From Streptomyces globosus (lineage in GTDB: Bacteria > Actinomycetota > Actinomycetes > Streptomycetales > Streptomycetaceae), in assembly GCF_003325375.1 (NCBI RefSeq), contig NZ_CP030862.1:3599501-3663500 (forward strand): a stretch of 64,000 nucleotides of DNA. Reading direction: 5' to 3'. This document shows positions 42,780-50,978 of the stretch, piece after piece. The number at the start of each line of letters is the position of its first letter. The first letter of the stretch is position 1. A program made the position numbers and the translations under genes. A model generated the notes under the pieces. That model was not told the DNA's origin, searched no databases, and saw only the letters and a program-made list of their open reading frames with translations.

Positions 42780-44195
42780 TCAGCTGCCCTGCAGGGTCTG
42801 CTGCAGCCAGTCGAAGACGACCTCGCAGTGCAGCTGCGGCGCCATGGGAGAGCAGTGCAGTTGCGCGCCCTCCTGCGCCGTCAACCGGACGTAGTCCTTG
42901 GGCGAGGTGAGCGCGTTGTACATCTCGCGCGGCTGGCCGGGGTAGAACTGCTCGCCCTCGTAGTCGAGGACGAGGGTCGGGGCCTTGATGAGGGGGACGA
43001 CGTCCGTGATCTTCAGGGCCTGGATGCGGGTCGCCGGGGTGTAGAAGTCGGTGAACAGCCGGCCCTGGCGGGCTTCGAGCATCGCGGGGATGGAGAACGG
43101 CTCGAAGCGCTTCTTCATCGTCGCGGCGGCCGCCGGGGGCAGCTCCGGAACGACCTCGTTGTTCCAGATGTCGTTCGTCTGCTGCTTGTCGGGTGTGAGG
43201 ATCCGGCGGATCTCGGGAGGGAAGCCCAGCCAGGGGTCGACGCAGCCCGGCATTGCCACCAGGGCGGCGATCCGGCTTTCGAACGCGGCGGCGCGGGGCG
43301 CGAGGTCGCCCGCCATGCTGAGGCCCGTCAACGCGATCCGGTCCGGGTCCACGTCGGAGCGGGCCGTCAGCCAGTCGACGAGCGGGGTGACGACCTTCTC
43401 CCAGGTGGGCGTGAAGACGATCCTGTCGACGAACAGCAGCCGGCCCTGCCCCGGCCCGTCATAGACGAGGGCGTTCCAGCCGCGTTCGAGGGCGGCGGGG
43501 ACCCCGTACGTCCACATGTCGACGTTCTGGCCGTCGCTGCCGTTGGTCAGGATCACGGTGGGGCGCCGGGCGCCGGACGTGTCGGGGCGGAAGAACCACA
43601 CCGGCAGCGGTGTCGTCCCGTACGGGACCTGCGCCTTGACCGGGGCGGGCTCGCACAGGTCGCAGAAGGCGTCCCAGGCCTTGCGCCCCGACCGGTACAG
43701 CTGCTCCTCGCTGCCCGGGGCGTCGGAGCCGAGGACGAAGAACAGTGCCTGCCCGTAGTACTGGGCGGCGCGCAGGGCGCGGAACCGCTTGGTCTGGTCG
43801 TCGGCGGGGGCGCCGGGCGGCGGCCGCAGGAGCCGGTCGCCGAGCTTGCGGAACGTCTCCACGTACGTCTGGGGGGACAGTCCGGCAGCGTTGACGGTGT
43901 TGACGGCGGTCAGGACCTCGCCGACCTCGGCGGCGCCGGCACCGGAGGCGCCCAGTGCCAGGAGTGCGCTGAAGTTGTACGCGGGATCCTGGAACAGCGT
44001 CATCGCGCCCGGGGTGATCCCGCCCGCGCCGGCGGTCGGCGAGGCGGAGCCGGCAGCGGTGGGGGTGGGTGCCGGTGCGCCGGGAGCGGCCCCGCGGGCA
44101 CAGCCCGCCATGAGCGCTGCGCCGACGCCGGCAGTCGCGGTGAGCAGGGCGCGGCGGGTGGGGTCGGTGGGACGCTCGCCCGGTGTGTGCTTCAT
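42780..44195 (-). CDS. Tat-exported lipoprotein alpha/beta hydrolase (FrsA/DHPON-hydrolase-like)
   Basis: About 471 residues from ATG 44195; the ribosome site is weak. The N-terminus has a twin-arginine motif ([11 protein letters not shown], Arg14-Arg15) followed by a lipobox (LMAGC, Cys32), so the enzyme is probably exported folded and lipid-anchored. An Ala/Pro/Thr linker leads into a ~400-residue hydrolase: [31 protein letters not shown], nucleophile in [12 protein letters not shown], acid near [13 protein letters not shown], and His in [17 protein letters not shown]. The DGPGQG and GLSMAG motifs fit the FrsA/2,6-dihydropseudooxynicotine hydrolase group, which cleave C-C or ester bonds. 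The substrate is unknown. It diverges from the serine protease gene. Confidence 0.87.
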   Translation of the reverse strand: MKHTPGERPTDPTRRALLTATAGVGAALMAGCARGAAPGAPAPTPTAAGSASPTAGAGGITPGAMTLFQDPAYNFSALLALGASGAGAAEVGEVLTAVNTVNAAGLSPQTYVETFRKLGDRLLRPPPGAPADDQTKRFRALRAAQYYGQALFFVLGSDAPGSEEQLYRSGRKAWDAFCDLCEPAPVKAQVPYGTTPLPVWFFRPDTSGARRPTVILTNGSDGQNVDMWTYGVPAALERGWNALVYDGPGQGRLLFVDRIVFTPTWEKVVTPLVDWLTARSDVDPDRIALTGLSMAGDLAPRAAAFESRIAALVAMPGCVDPWLGFPPEIRRILTPDKQQTNDIWNNEVVPELPPAAAATMKKRFEPFSIPAMLEARQGRLFTDFYTPATRIQALKITDVVPLIKAPTLVLDYEGEQFYPGQPREMYNALTSPKDYVRLTAQEGAQLHCSPMAPQLHCEVVFDWLQQTLQGS

Positions 44196-44499
44196 GCCGT
44201 CGGAACCTAGCGGCGGTCCCGCGCCGCGGCATCCGCTCGGCCGCCCGCAGGCGGGCCCGCGGCGCCGGAGTCTGCTGCGGACGGCGTGCGTATCGCCAGG
44301 TCGCCGGCGTGCGGCACACCGGTCGGCCGCAGCCTCGGAGCCGGGGCGGTCGCACTGGGCCGACCGGCGGCAGCAGGGCGCCGCGGCCACCCGCCTGCGG
44401 GGGTTGCCCCTACGCCGGGGGGCGTGCTGCCCCCATGGTCCGGCTGATCTTGAACGGGCAGGCTGGAGCACGCCCGAACCCCGAGTGAAGGAAGTCTCT
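44196..44499. promoter_or_regulatory. Divergent gap between hydrolase and serine protease genes
   Basis: A 304-base gap with no supported gene, presumably containing both promoters. It is as GC-rich as the coding sequence and no promoter hexamers stood out. It ends with the AAGGAAG ribosome site of the protease gene. Confidence 0.4.
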
Positions 44500-45315
44500 G
44501 TGCTCTCTCTGCATTCGGTGCGCCGCCGCGTGGCGCGCACCACGGTCGTCGGAACGCTCGTCGCCGCCGCATGCGCCACCTTGCTGGCCGGCAGCGCCGG
44601 GGCCATCGTCAACGGATCCGACGCCGGCGAACACTACCCGTTCATGGCGACGATTCCGGAGTCGGCTCCGAAGTACGGCCTGCACGACGGGAACTGCGGG
44701 GCGTCGCTGATCGATCCGCGGTGGGTGCTGACGGCGGCCCACTGCGTGCAGGGTGACGGGCTGGAGCTGGAGGGCACCGTCCGGATCGGCAGCAGGCACC
44801 GCAAGTCCGGCGGGACCGTACGGGCCATCGACCGGATCGTGGTCCACCCCGGCTACGCCAACGGTGAGGGCAAGGCCTTCAACAAGCACGACATCGCGCT
44901 GGTCCGCCTCGACCGCCCGGTGGCCGGGAAGCCGGTCCGCCTCGCGGAGGGGGCCGGCCGCCCCGGTACCCCGACCCGGATCCTGGGCTTCGGGACCACC
45001 GTGGACACGGAGCTGCGGTTCGCGGAGCGACTGCAGGAGTTGGACACCCGCATCGGCGCCGAGGCGGAATGCGCCCCCGGTTACGCGGACCGGACGCGGC
45101 TGTGCACCATCAGCAGGGTGCCCGAGGCGATGGCGTGCTTCGGCGACTCCGGCGGACCGCAGCTCCAGCGGGGCAGGCACGGGCGGTGGGAGCTGGTCGG
45201 CGTGACCTCGGGTCCCGGTGCCCCGGGGGTCGCCTGTTCGGACGGGCCCGGCCTCTACGCCGGCGTACCCGTCTACCGGGACTGGATCCGGAAGACCGTC
45301 CGGCGCGATGCCTGA
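44500..45315 (+). CDS. Secreted trypsin-like serine protease
   Basis: A 271-residue S1-family protease from GTG 44500, with AAGGAAG five bases upstream. The signal peptide ends LAGSAGA and mature enzyme would begin at IVNGSDA, the classic trypsin-like N-terminus. The triad is complete: His81 in LTAAHC, Asp131 in KHDIALVRL, Ser217 in FGDSGGPQ. Cys pairs expected for S1 proteases are present ([24 protein letters not shown] with LCTIS, MACFGD with GVACSDG). There is no long propeptide, so activation may occur at signal cleavage. It likely acts on external protein. A 9-bp hairpin follows. Confidence 0.94.
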   Translation: MLSLHSVRRRVARTTVVGTLVAAACATLLAGSAGAIVNGSDAGEHYPFMATIPESAPKYGLHDGNCGASLIDPRWVLTAAHCVQGDGLELEGTVRIGSRHRKSGGTVRAIDRIVVHPGYANGEGKAFNKHDIALVRLDRPVAGKPVRLAEGAGRPGTPTRILGFGTTVDTELRFAERLQELDTRIGAEAECAPGYADRTRLCTISRVPEAMACFGDSGGPQLQRGRHGRWELVGVTSGPGAPGVACSDGPGLYAGVPVYRDWIRKTVRRDA

Positions 45316-45377
45316 CCTTGCGCTCCGCCGGTCGGCAGCCGGGGGCCTCACCGGCGGCGGCAGACGGGGCGGACGTC

Positions 45378-45403
45378 GCCCGCCGGTCTTCCCTCCGGCG
45401 GGC
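45378..45403 (+). terminator. Hairpin after the serine protease gene
   Basis: GCCCGCCGG (45378-45386) pairs perfectly with CCGGCGGGC (45395-45403) across an 8-base loop, 62 bases past the protease stop. Confidence 0.65.
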
Positions 45404-45427
45404 CTCGGCGGACTTCGACAAGGCGCT

Positions 45428-45473
45428 CGCGTGCAACGTCGACCTCTGCTCGCGTGCAACGTCGACCTCTGCT
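45428..45473. repeat. Exact 23-bp tandem duplication in non-coding DNA
   Basis: Bases 45428-45450 are repeated exactly at 45451-45473. The unit starts CGCGTGCAACGTCGACC. It lies downstream of the protease terminator in a stretch with no supported gene. Confidence 0.85.
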
Positions 45474-45765
45474 GGACGGCCCGGCCGCGCGGGAGTCGTC
45501 CGTGCCGGCCCGGCTGCTGCGGCCGGCCGGCCGGCCGGCTCGTCCCGGTATACGGGGCTCCCGGGGGCCGGGCCCCGCCGCCGATGGCGGAGTCGGTGCG
45601 CGCGGCCCTGCACGGGGCGGCTTCCGTACCGCTGCGTCCGTCCGCCGGCGCCGCGGCACCGCGCTGCTGGTAATCAGCGCGGACGTTGCCCATTGCGGAC
45701 AGGAGTTGGCCTAGATCCCGCTTAGTGTCGTCCGCAGAGGTGAGACGGCGGCCGAGGAGGGCGAC
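45474..45765. other. Non-coding stretch before the NmrA-like gene
   Basis: About 290 bases without a credible gene. The last ~25 bases hold the GAGGAGG ribosome site of the downstream reductase; its promoter should also lie here. Confidence 0.4.
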
Positions 45766-46587
45766 GTGACGATTCTGGTGACCGGTGCGACAGGGACTCT
45801 GGGGCGCCTGGTGGTCGAGAGGTTGCGGCAGGGCGGCGAGAGGGTCCGCGCGCTCACGCGTACGCCGGCCGCGGCGGGTCTGCCCGACGGCGTCGAGGTG
45901 GTGGGCGGCGACCTCACCCGGCCGCAGACCCTGGCGGGCGCGTTCGACGGGGTGCGCGCCGTGCACCTGCTCGGCGCGACCGGACACGACCACACCCCGC
46001 TGGAGACGGGCCCGCAGGTCGTGGCCATGGCGGCCGAGGCCGGAGTGGAGCGGCTCACCGTGCTGTCCGCAGGCGAGGACGGGCCGTGGGAAGGGACCGT
46101 GCGGGCGAGCGGCCTGGAGTGGACGTTCGTCTGGCCGATCGACTTCATGGCCAACACGCTCGGCTGGGCCGGGGCCATCCGCACAGCGGCCGAGGTACGC
46201 GAGCCGTACGCGGGCCGCAGGACCGCCTCCGTGGACGAGGCGGACGTCGCCGACGTCATCGCCGCCGTGCTCACGCGCGGGGGCCACGCGGGCCGGCGGT
46301 TCACCGTTTCCGGGCCCGAAGCGCTCACCCCGGCCGACAAGGTGTCCGCCATCGCGGCGGCCACCAACCGGGCTCTCCGCTTCACCGGGCTGACCGACGA
46401 GCAGGCGCGCCGGCAGTGGAGGGCGGAGGGCTGGCCCGAGGAGGGCATCGCATTCGTGCTGCACATGTGGGCCACCGTCCCCGACACGGTGGCCGAGGTG
46501 ACGACGGCGGTCGAGGAGGTGCTGGGCCGCCCGCCCCGCACGTTCGCCCGGTGGGCCTCCGCGCACGCCGCCGCCTTCCGCCCCTGA
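45766..46587 (+). CDS. NmrA-like NAD(P)-binding protein
   Basis: A 273-residue protein from GTG 45766, with GAGGAGG a few bases upstream. The N-terminus is a Rossmann dinucleotide site (TILVTGATGTLGRLVVERL), followed by RVRALTRTP, DLTRPQTLAGAFDGVRAVHL and LTVLSAGEDG. The fold continues through WTFVWPIDFMANTLGWAGAI and the C-terminal substrate domain. A catalytic Tyr-x-x-x-Lys is not evident, so it belongs to the atypical/NmrA group: redox sensor, ergot-alkaloid-type reductase or quinone reductase. The substrate is unknown. Its stop codon sits in the loop of a hairpin that ends the transcript. Confidence 0.9.
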   Translation: MTILVTGATGTLGRLVVERLRQGGERVRALTRTPAAAGLPDGVEVVGGDLTRPQTLAGAFDGVRAVHLLGATGHDHTPLETGPQVVAMAAEAGVERLTVLSAGEDGPWEGTVRASGLEWTFVWPIDFMANTLGWAGAIRTAAEVREPYAGRRTASVDEADVADVIAAVLTRGGHAGRRFTVSGPEALTPADKVSAIAAATNRALRFTGLTDEQARRQWRAEGWPEEGIAFVLHMWATVPDTVAEVTTAVEEVLGRPPRTFARWASAHAAAFRP

Positions 46588-46596
46588 CCGGGGCGG
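46578..46596. terminator. Hairpin spanning the NmrA-like stop codon
   Basis: CCGCCCC (46578-46584) pairs with GGGGCGG (46590-46596); the 5-base loop contains the TGA stop of the rightward gene. The leftward gene also ends just beyond it, so it may serve both. Confidence 0.5.
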
Positions 46597-46600
46597 CTCG

Positions 46601-47410
46601 TCACCCGTCCTGCGGCCGGCCGGCCTCCAGGCGGCGGAGGATCGCCTCGGCGAGCCGCCACAGGTCCGAGTCGCGCCGGAACCGGCGGTCCCGCTGCGCC
46701 CTGACGGCGTCGGCGAGGCGCCTGGCCTGCGCCTCATCGAGGTCGTCGGCCATGTGGGCGGCGAGCAGCAGCGCCTGGTGCTGCTCCAGTGGGCTGCGCG
46801 GGTCCTCGACGGCGGTGACCGCGGCGTCGACGTCGCGCAGGGCGCGGTCGGCCTGCATCGCGGCGAGCGCGGTGATGCGCTCCTCGGCGGTCCCCTCCCG
46901 GAACCGGCTCAGGACGTCGGCCGGTTCGTGCTCGCGCTCCTCCGCGGAGCGGCGGTCCCGGGAAGCGGCCTCCTCCGTGGCCCAGGTGCGGGGCACACCG
47001 CGGTGCGCGGTCCTGCGTACCGGCGTGCGGTCGGCGGCAGCGGGAGCTGCGCTGTCCAGCAGGACCTGCGCCTCGGCGCGGAGCCGCCGCGCCGAGGCGA
47101 CGTCGCCCTGCCGCTCGGACTCCTCGGCCAGCGCCAGCCTGTCCGCGGCGGCCGCGCGGAGCCGGAGGCTGACTCCGCCGACCTCCAGGCCTTCGAGGCG
47201 GCTGCCGAACAGGGCGAGGAGCAGCAGGACTCCGCCGAAGACGAGCAGGACGGCCGTGCCGGTGCCGTTCTCCGTCACGAACACGGCGAGGACGCCCGTC
47301 CCGAACGCCGCCGCGCCGAGCAGCCCGGCGACCAGGCGCAGGGCGGGCGTGAAGTGGAAGGGTGCAGGGTCGGAATCGGCCGGCTCGCCCCTTCTCCCCG
47401 GCGACGTCAG
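46601..47410 (-). CDS. Membrane protein with helical cytoplasmic tail, probable CTG start
   Basis: About 269 residues. No ATG, GTG or TTG lies in a sensible place in frame, but a CTG at 47410-47408 has GGAG five bases upstream and overlaps the TGA of the DoxX gene as CTGA, mimicking the usual coupled ATGA/GTGA overlap. Residues ~25-75 hold two membrane helices (LVAGLLGAAAFGTGVLAVFV, TAVLLVFGGVLLLLALFG). The rest (~190 residues) is charged and helical, beginning with LEVGGVSLRLRAAAADRLAL and including several Arg/Glu-rich helices up to RRDSDLWRLAEAILRRLEAG. I do not recognise a family. It is translationally coupled to the DoxX gene. Confidence 0.75.
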   Translation of the reverse strand: MTSPGRRGEPADSDPAPFHFTPALRLVAGLLGAAAFGTGVLAVFVTENGTGTAVLLVFGGVLLLLALFGSRLEGLEVGGVSLRLRAAAADRLALAEESERQGDVASARRLRAEAQVLLDSAAPAAADRTPVRRTAHRGVPRTWATEEAASRDRRSAEEREHEPADVLSRFREGTAEERITALAAMQADRALRDVDAAVTAVEDPRSPLEQHQALLLAAHMADDLDEAQARRLADAVRAQRDRRFRRDSDLWRLAEAILRRLEAGRPQDG

Positions 47411-47934
47411 GACGGCTCCTCGCCCGTGTCCTGGGGGGCTTGGGCGCGCTTGGCCACGACCGCGGCTGCCGCGGCGGCGCTCGCCGCGAAGGCCAGGGCG
47501 AGCATCCACCGCTGGTCGAAGGTGTGGCCGGTGGCGTGGTCGAGGGAGAGGCGGCCCGGGCCGGCGAGGCCGATGGCGGCCGCTGTGAAGCCGAGGAACG
47601 CCGGGTACTCGTACCCGCCGGCCTGGGCGAAGAACCCGGCCGGGGCGTGGACGGACACCGCTCCGGCCATGGCGCCCGCGGCGGCCGCGCCCGCTGCCGG
47701 GGTGGCGAGGCCGAGGACCAGCAGGGCCCCGCCGCCGGCCTCGCCAAGCCCGGCGGCGAGGGCGCTGCGCCGTCCGGGGGTGAAGCCCATGTGCTCCATG
47801 GCGGCGGCGGTCCGGTCGAGGCCGCCGCCGCCGAACCAGCCGAAGAGCTTCTGTGTGCCGTGCGCCATCAGCACGGCTCCGGTCCCGGCGCGGAGGGCCA
47901 GCAGAGCGAGGTCGCGTCGGTTGATCCATGTCAT
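47407..47934 (-). CDS. DoxX-family membrane protein
   Basis: A 175-residue protein from ATG 47934, with GGGAG eight bases upstream; earlier in-frame starts lack a ribosome site. Four membrane helices are visible. The DoxX hallmark is at the start: LALLALRAGTGAVLMAHGTQ, KLFGWFGGGGLDRTAAAME, HMGFTPG. The later helices include LGEAGGGALLVLGLATPAAG and YPAFLGFTAAAIGLAGPGRL. DoxX proteins are quinone-binding or redox-associated membrane proteins, often linked to oxidative stress. It is coupled to the CTG-start membrane protein downstream, so the two probably act together. Confidence 0.9.
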   Translation of the reverse strand: MTWINRRDLALLALRAGTGAVLMAHGTQKLFGWFGGGGLDRTAAAMEHMGFTPGRRSALAAGLGEAGGGALLVLGLATPAAGAAAAGAMAGAVSVHAPAGFFAQAGGYEYPAFLGFTAAAIGLAGPGRLSLDHATGHTFDQRWMLALAFAASAAAAAAVVAKRAQAPQDTGEEPS

Positions 47935-48163
47935 CGGAAGTCTCCCTGGGACGGCGGGGCACGGTGCCGGAGACATCCCTATCCCCGCACGCCGGCGCCG
48001 CCCCGCGCCCCGGGCCACGTCCGCCCGGACGGGTGCCGGTGGCACGGAGCCGCCGAACGGAAGCCGGCCGCCGTCCGGCGCGGCTTCTTCGACGGCCTCG
48101 GCGCCCGCCCGGCGCCGGTACCCTCCTGGCTTTCCGGCGCGCGGGCGGGCCCGGTGGCGGGCC

Positions 48164-48574
48164 TCAGCCGAGGGTGGCCGCGAGGTCGCTGCACGCCTCG
48201 GCGCACGAGCGGCAGGCCTCGGCGCAGAGGCGGCAGTGCTCGTGCTGGTCGGCGTGGGCGGCGCACTCGTCGGCGCAGGCCCGGCAGGCGACGGCGCAGG
48301 CCGTGACGAGGGCGCGGGCGATGTCGGGGTTGTAGCCGGTGTGCCGGGAGAGGACCGCGGCCGTGGCGGTGCAGATGTCGGCGCAGTCCATGTCGGTGCG
48401 GATGCACTTGGTGAGGTCGCCGACCATGCCTTCGGCCAGACAGGCGTCGGCGCAGGCCGTACAGGCCTGCGCGCAGGCGATGCATTCCTCGATGCAGCGG
48501 GCGAGCCTGTCCTGGTCGAGGTCGCCGAGGTCGGCGGGGTAGCTGTGCAGCATGTCCTTGACGGGCGCGTTCAT
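48164..48574 (-). CDS. Four-helix-bundle Cys-rich copper-binding protein (DUF326/Csp-like)
   Basis: A 136-residue cytoplasmic protein from ATG 48574. Cys residues recur with helical spacing: IEECIACAQACTACADAC, MDCADICTATA, CAVACRACADECAAHADQH, CRLCAEACRSCAEACSDL. More than a dozen Cys line a four-helix bundle, the pattern of Csp copper-storage proteins, which bind many Cu(I) ions within the bundle. There is no signal peptide, so it corresponds to the cytosolic Csp3-like form. Copper storage or detoxification is family inference. No copper sensor or ATPase gene is next to it. Confidence 0.92.
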   Translation of the reverse strand: MNAPVKDMLHSYPADLGDLDQDRLARCIEECIACAQACTACADACLAEGMVGDLTKCIRTDMDCADICTATAAVLSRHTGYNPDIARALVTACAVACRACADECAAHADQHEHCRLCAEACRSCAEACSDLAATLG

Positions 48575-48673
48575 GGCGAGGGCCCTCGCTTTCCCGCCGC
48601 CGGCCGGAGGGAGCCGCGCCTTCGGGGGAACCGTGCGGCGGCTTACCGCCAGGATCGCCCCGCGGCCCGGTTT

Positions 48674-48688
48674 CCGCCCGGCGGGCGG
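48674..48688 (-). terminator. Short hairpin after the lanthipeptide ABC permease gene
   Basis: CCGCCC (48674-48679) pairs with GGGCGG (48683-48688) around a 3-base loop, five bases past the stop of the leftward permease gene. Confidence 0.45.
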
Positions 48689-48692
48689 GGTG

Positions 48693-49565
48693 TCATTCGG
48701 GGCGGCTGAAGCGGTGGGCCGCCCAGAGCAGGGCCGCCGCGCCGGCCGCCAGGAGGACGCCCGCTTCGAGGAGCAGCGGCGGCTGCCGGCCGAACCAGTC
48801 GATGCCGCCGACGGCGGCTTGGTCGGGGACCCGCAGGGCGATGCAGCCGCGGAGCAGGTCGACGCCGTAGGCGAGCGGGTTGGCGTCGGCCAGGGCGCGG
48901 GCCCAGCCGGGCAGGTTCTGCAGCGGGAAGAAGCCGCCGGAGAGGAACATCAGCGGCATCATGACCAGGCCGAGCAGCATGTGGAACACCTCGGGCCGGT
49001 GCAGGCTCACCGCGAGGGCCAGGGACAGGGCCGTGATGGTGAAGGAGGCGAGGACCATGCCGCCGAGGAGCAGGGCCATGAGGACCGGATCGTAGGGCAG
49101 GCCGACGGCGCCGGCGAGACAGAGGAGGAGGGCGCCCTGGACCGTGGCGACCAGGGTGCCGCCGGCGCAGCTTCCCAGGAGCAGGGTGGACCGGCGCACC
49201 GGGGCCATCAGCAGCTCGCGCAGGTAGCCGCTCTGCCGGTCGGTGATCAGCCGCACGCCGACCATGATGGCGGGCGCCTGCACGGTCATCATCAGCATGC
49301 CGGGGAAGAGGTAGGCCTGGTATCCGGTGCCGAGCGAGGAGTCCGGGATGAGGGCGGCGAGTCCGCCTCCGAGGATGAAGAGGTAGAGCACCGGCTGGAA
49401 CAGCACCAGGGCGGCGTGGGTGGGCTGGGCCGCCAGGCGCAGCAGGTCGCGGTGGACCAGGGCGTGCACGGCGCGCAGTTCGCGGCGCAGCCGGTCCGGC
49501 GGCGCGGCCCCGGGGCCGCGGGTGCCGTCGGGGGCGGCCGGTGTGCGGAGGGCGGGTGTGGTCAC
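48693..49565 (-). CDS. ABC-2 type permease of the lanthipeptide locus
   Basis: A 290-residue membrane protein from GTG 49565; the GTGA overlaps the TGA of the ATPase gene. After a cytoplasmic N-terminus, six helices follow: HAALVLFQPVLYLFILGGGL, FPGMLMMTVQAPAIMVG, GTLVATVQGALLLCLAGAVG, LLGGMVLASFTITALSLALA, LGLVMMPLMFLSGGFFP and LLLEAGVLLAAGAAALLWAA. The short ALADANPLAYGVDLLRG motif before the last helix is typical of the ABC-2/DrrB family. With its coupled ATPase it should export the lanthipeptide or give self-resistance. Last gene of the locus. Confidence 0.93.
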   Translation of the reverse strand: MTTPALRTPAAPDGTRGPGAAPPDRLRRELRAVHALVHRDLLRLAAQPTHAALVLFQPVLYLFILGGGLAALIPDSSLGTGYQAYLFPGMLMMTVQAPAIMVGVRLITDRQSGYLRELLMAPVRRSTLLLGSCAGGTLVATVQGALLLCLAGAVGLPYDPVLMALLLGGMVLASFTITALSLALAVSLHRPEVFHMLLGLVMMPLMFLSGGFFPLQNLPGWARALADANPLAYGVDLLRGCIALRVPDQAAVGGIDWFGRQPPLLLEAGVLLAAGAAALLWAAHRFSRPE

Positions 49566-50650
49566 GGGGCGCTCCCGGGGGCGTCCGGCGTCAGGTCGGG
49601 CCGGGCGGCGTTGATGCTGCGGCCGGTGTGGTGGAAGAAGACGTCGTCGAGGGTGGGCGGTGCCGCGGACGCGGCGTGCACGGAGATGCCGCGGCCCGCC
49701 AGGGCGGCGCACAGGCGGGGGATCCAGGCGCTGCCGTCGGGCACGCGCAGCCAGACCCCCTCGGCGTCCGCGGTGACGGCGGGATCCGGCGATCCGGTCG
49801 CCTCGCACACGATCCTGCGGGCGGTCGCGTCGTCGCTGGTGCGCAGCACGACGCGGTCGTCGCCGATCGCTGCCTTGAGTGCGGCGGGCGCGCCCTGGGC
49901 GACCAGGCGGCCGCCGTCGATGATGGCGAGGCGGTCGCAGTGCTCGGACTCTTCCAGGTAGTGGGTGGTGACGAAGAGGGTGCTGCCCTGCCGGTCGCGG
50001 AGGGCGCGCAGGTGCTGCCAGACCTGTGCGCGGGCGTGGGGGTCGAGGCCGGTCGTCGGCTCGTCGAGGAACAGGACCTCGGGTGCGTGCAGCAGGCCGC
50101 GGGCGAGTTCCAGGCGGCGCCGCATGCCGCCGGACAGGGTACGCACCAGGGCCCGGCGCCGGTCTGCCAGGTCGACCGCCTCCAGTGTCTCGGCGGTCCG
50201 GCGGCGGGCGTCGCGGCGGCTGAGCCCGAAGAGGCGGGCGTGGATGTGCAGGTTCTGCTCGGCCGTCAGGTCGGGGTCGAGGGCGCTGTGCTGGAAGAGC
50301 ATTCCCACCCGCCGGCGTACCCGGTCGGGCTCGGTGAGGATGTCGGCGCCGGCCACGGTGGCCCGTCCCGAGGTGGGGCGGGCGAGGGCGCACAGCAGGG
50401 CGATGGTGGTGGACTTCCCGGCGCCGTTGGGGCCGAGGAAGGCGAAGGTCTCGCCCCGGTGCACGTCCAGGTCCAGGCCGCGCAGGGCCCGGGTGGCGGT
50501 GCCGTCGGGTCCGGGGTACGTCTTGACCAGGCCGCGGGTGCTGATGGCGTATGCCGTTCCGGCTGCGTCGTGCGCGCTGTCCGGGCTTGTGCGGGGGGCG
50601 GGCGCGGGGGCTGCCTGGGCGGGGGCGCCGGCACCGGCGTGTGGCTGCAT
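49562..50650 (-). CDS. ABC transporter ATPase of the lanthipeptide locus (DrrA-like)
   Basis: A 362-residue cytoplasmic ATPase from ATG 50650, with GAGGA upstream. After ~35 Ala/Pro-rich residues the nucleotide-binding domain shows Walker A GPNGAGKSTT, Q loop LFQHSALDPDLT, signature LSGGMRRRLELARGL, Walker B EVLFLDEPTTGLDP and H loop VTTHYLEES. The C-terminal ~110 residues (DRVVLRTSDDATARRIV...TLDDVFFHHTGRS) match the tail domain of DrrA-type exporters. It is separated from the precursor gene by two hairpins and coupled to the permease gene. Likely energises export of the lanthipeptide. Confidence 0.94.
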   Translation of the reverse strand: MQPHAGAGAPAQAAPAPAPRTSPDSAHDAAGTAYAISTRGLVKTYPGPDGTATRALRGLDLDVHRGETFAFLGPNGAGKSTTIALLCALARPTSGRATVAGADILTEPDRVRRRVGMLFQHSALDPDLTAEQNLHIHARLFGLSRRDARRRTAETLEAVDLADRRRALVRTLSGGMRRRLELARGLLHAPEVLFLDEPTTGLDPHARAQVWQHLRALRDRQGSTLFVTTHYLEESEHCDRLAIIDGGRLVAQGAPAALKAAIGDDRVVLRTSDDATARRIVCEATGSPDPAVTADAEGVWLRVPDGSAWIPRLCAALAGRGISVHAASAAPPTLDDVFFHHTGRSINAARPDLTPDAPGSAP

Positions 50651-50701
50651 GGGGTCGGGTCCTCGTCTACGGGTGGTCGTCCGCCGGGACGGGCTTCCGG
50701 G

Positions 50702-50768
50702 AGCGGTGGCGCCCCCGGAGGGGCACCACCGCTTCGGCCGGCGGCCGTGCTGGGACGGCCGCCGGCCG
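50702..50768 (-). terminator. Two consecutive hairpins after the lanthipeptide precursor gene
   Basis: The first (50735-50768) pairs CGGCCGGCGGCCGT with ACGGCCGCCGGCCG perfectly over a 6-base loop, 11 bases after the precursor stop. The second (50702-50733) pairs 8 bp plus 5 bp around one mismatch with a 4-base loop. Together they could partly stop transcription before the exporter genes, giving more precursor than transporter transcript. Confidence 0.75.
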
Positions 50769-50779
50769 GAAGGGCCGGG

Positions 50780-50935
50780 TCAGGCGCAGCTGACGCCGAC
50801 GCAGACGGTGTTGAGCAGGGTGAGCAGGCCGACGCACTGGCAGGTGTCGGCGAACGCCGCGCCGTCGGCGCCGAGCGGGTCGGTCTCCGGAAGGGCGTGC
50901 AGGTGGGCGAGCAGCTCGAAGTCGCGGTTCTCCAT
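50780..50935 (-). CDS. venA: Class IV lanthipeptide precursor, venezuelin-like
   Basis: A 51-residue peptide from ATG 50935, with AAGGAG seven bases upstream. The leader begins MENRDFELLAHLHALPETDP, strongly resembling the VenA leader known from Streptomyces venezuelae. The core holds three Thr, one Ser and four Cys in the venezuelin order (T-C-x-C, then VGLLTLLNTVCVGVSCA), enough for up to four (methyl)lanthionine rings. Differences from my recall of VenA are modest: Gln for Glu between the first two Cys, and Val for Ile near the end. It follows the synthetase gene by 43 bases and precedes the exporter. Rings and leader removal are inferred from the family; no leader protease is encoded here. 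Confidence 0.9.
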   Translation of the reverse strand: MENRDFELLAHLHALPETDPLGADGAAFADTCQCVGLLTLLNTVCVGVSCA

Positions 50936-50978
50936 GACGTTCTCCTTCTCTGTGACTCAAGCGGCAGTGTTCTGCCGC

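Noticed and set aside
44410..46737. A 775-codon leftward frame spanning the protease and NmrA-like genes
   Set aside because: Antisense to two genes with complete catalytic or cofactor motifs; no start context.
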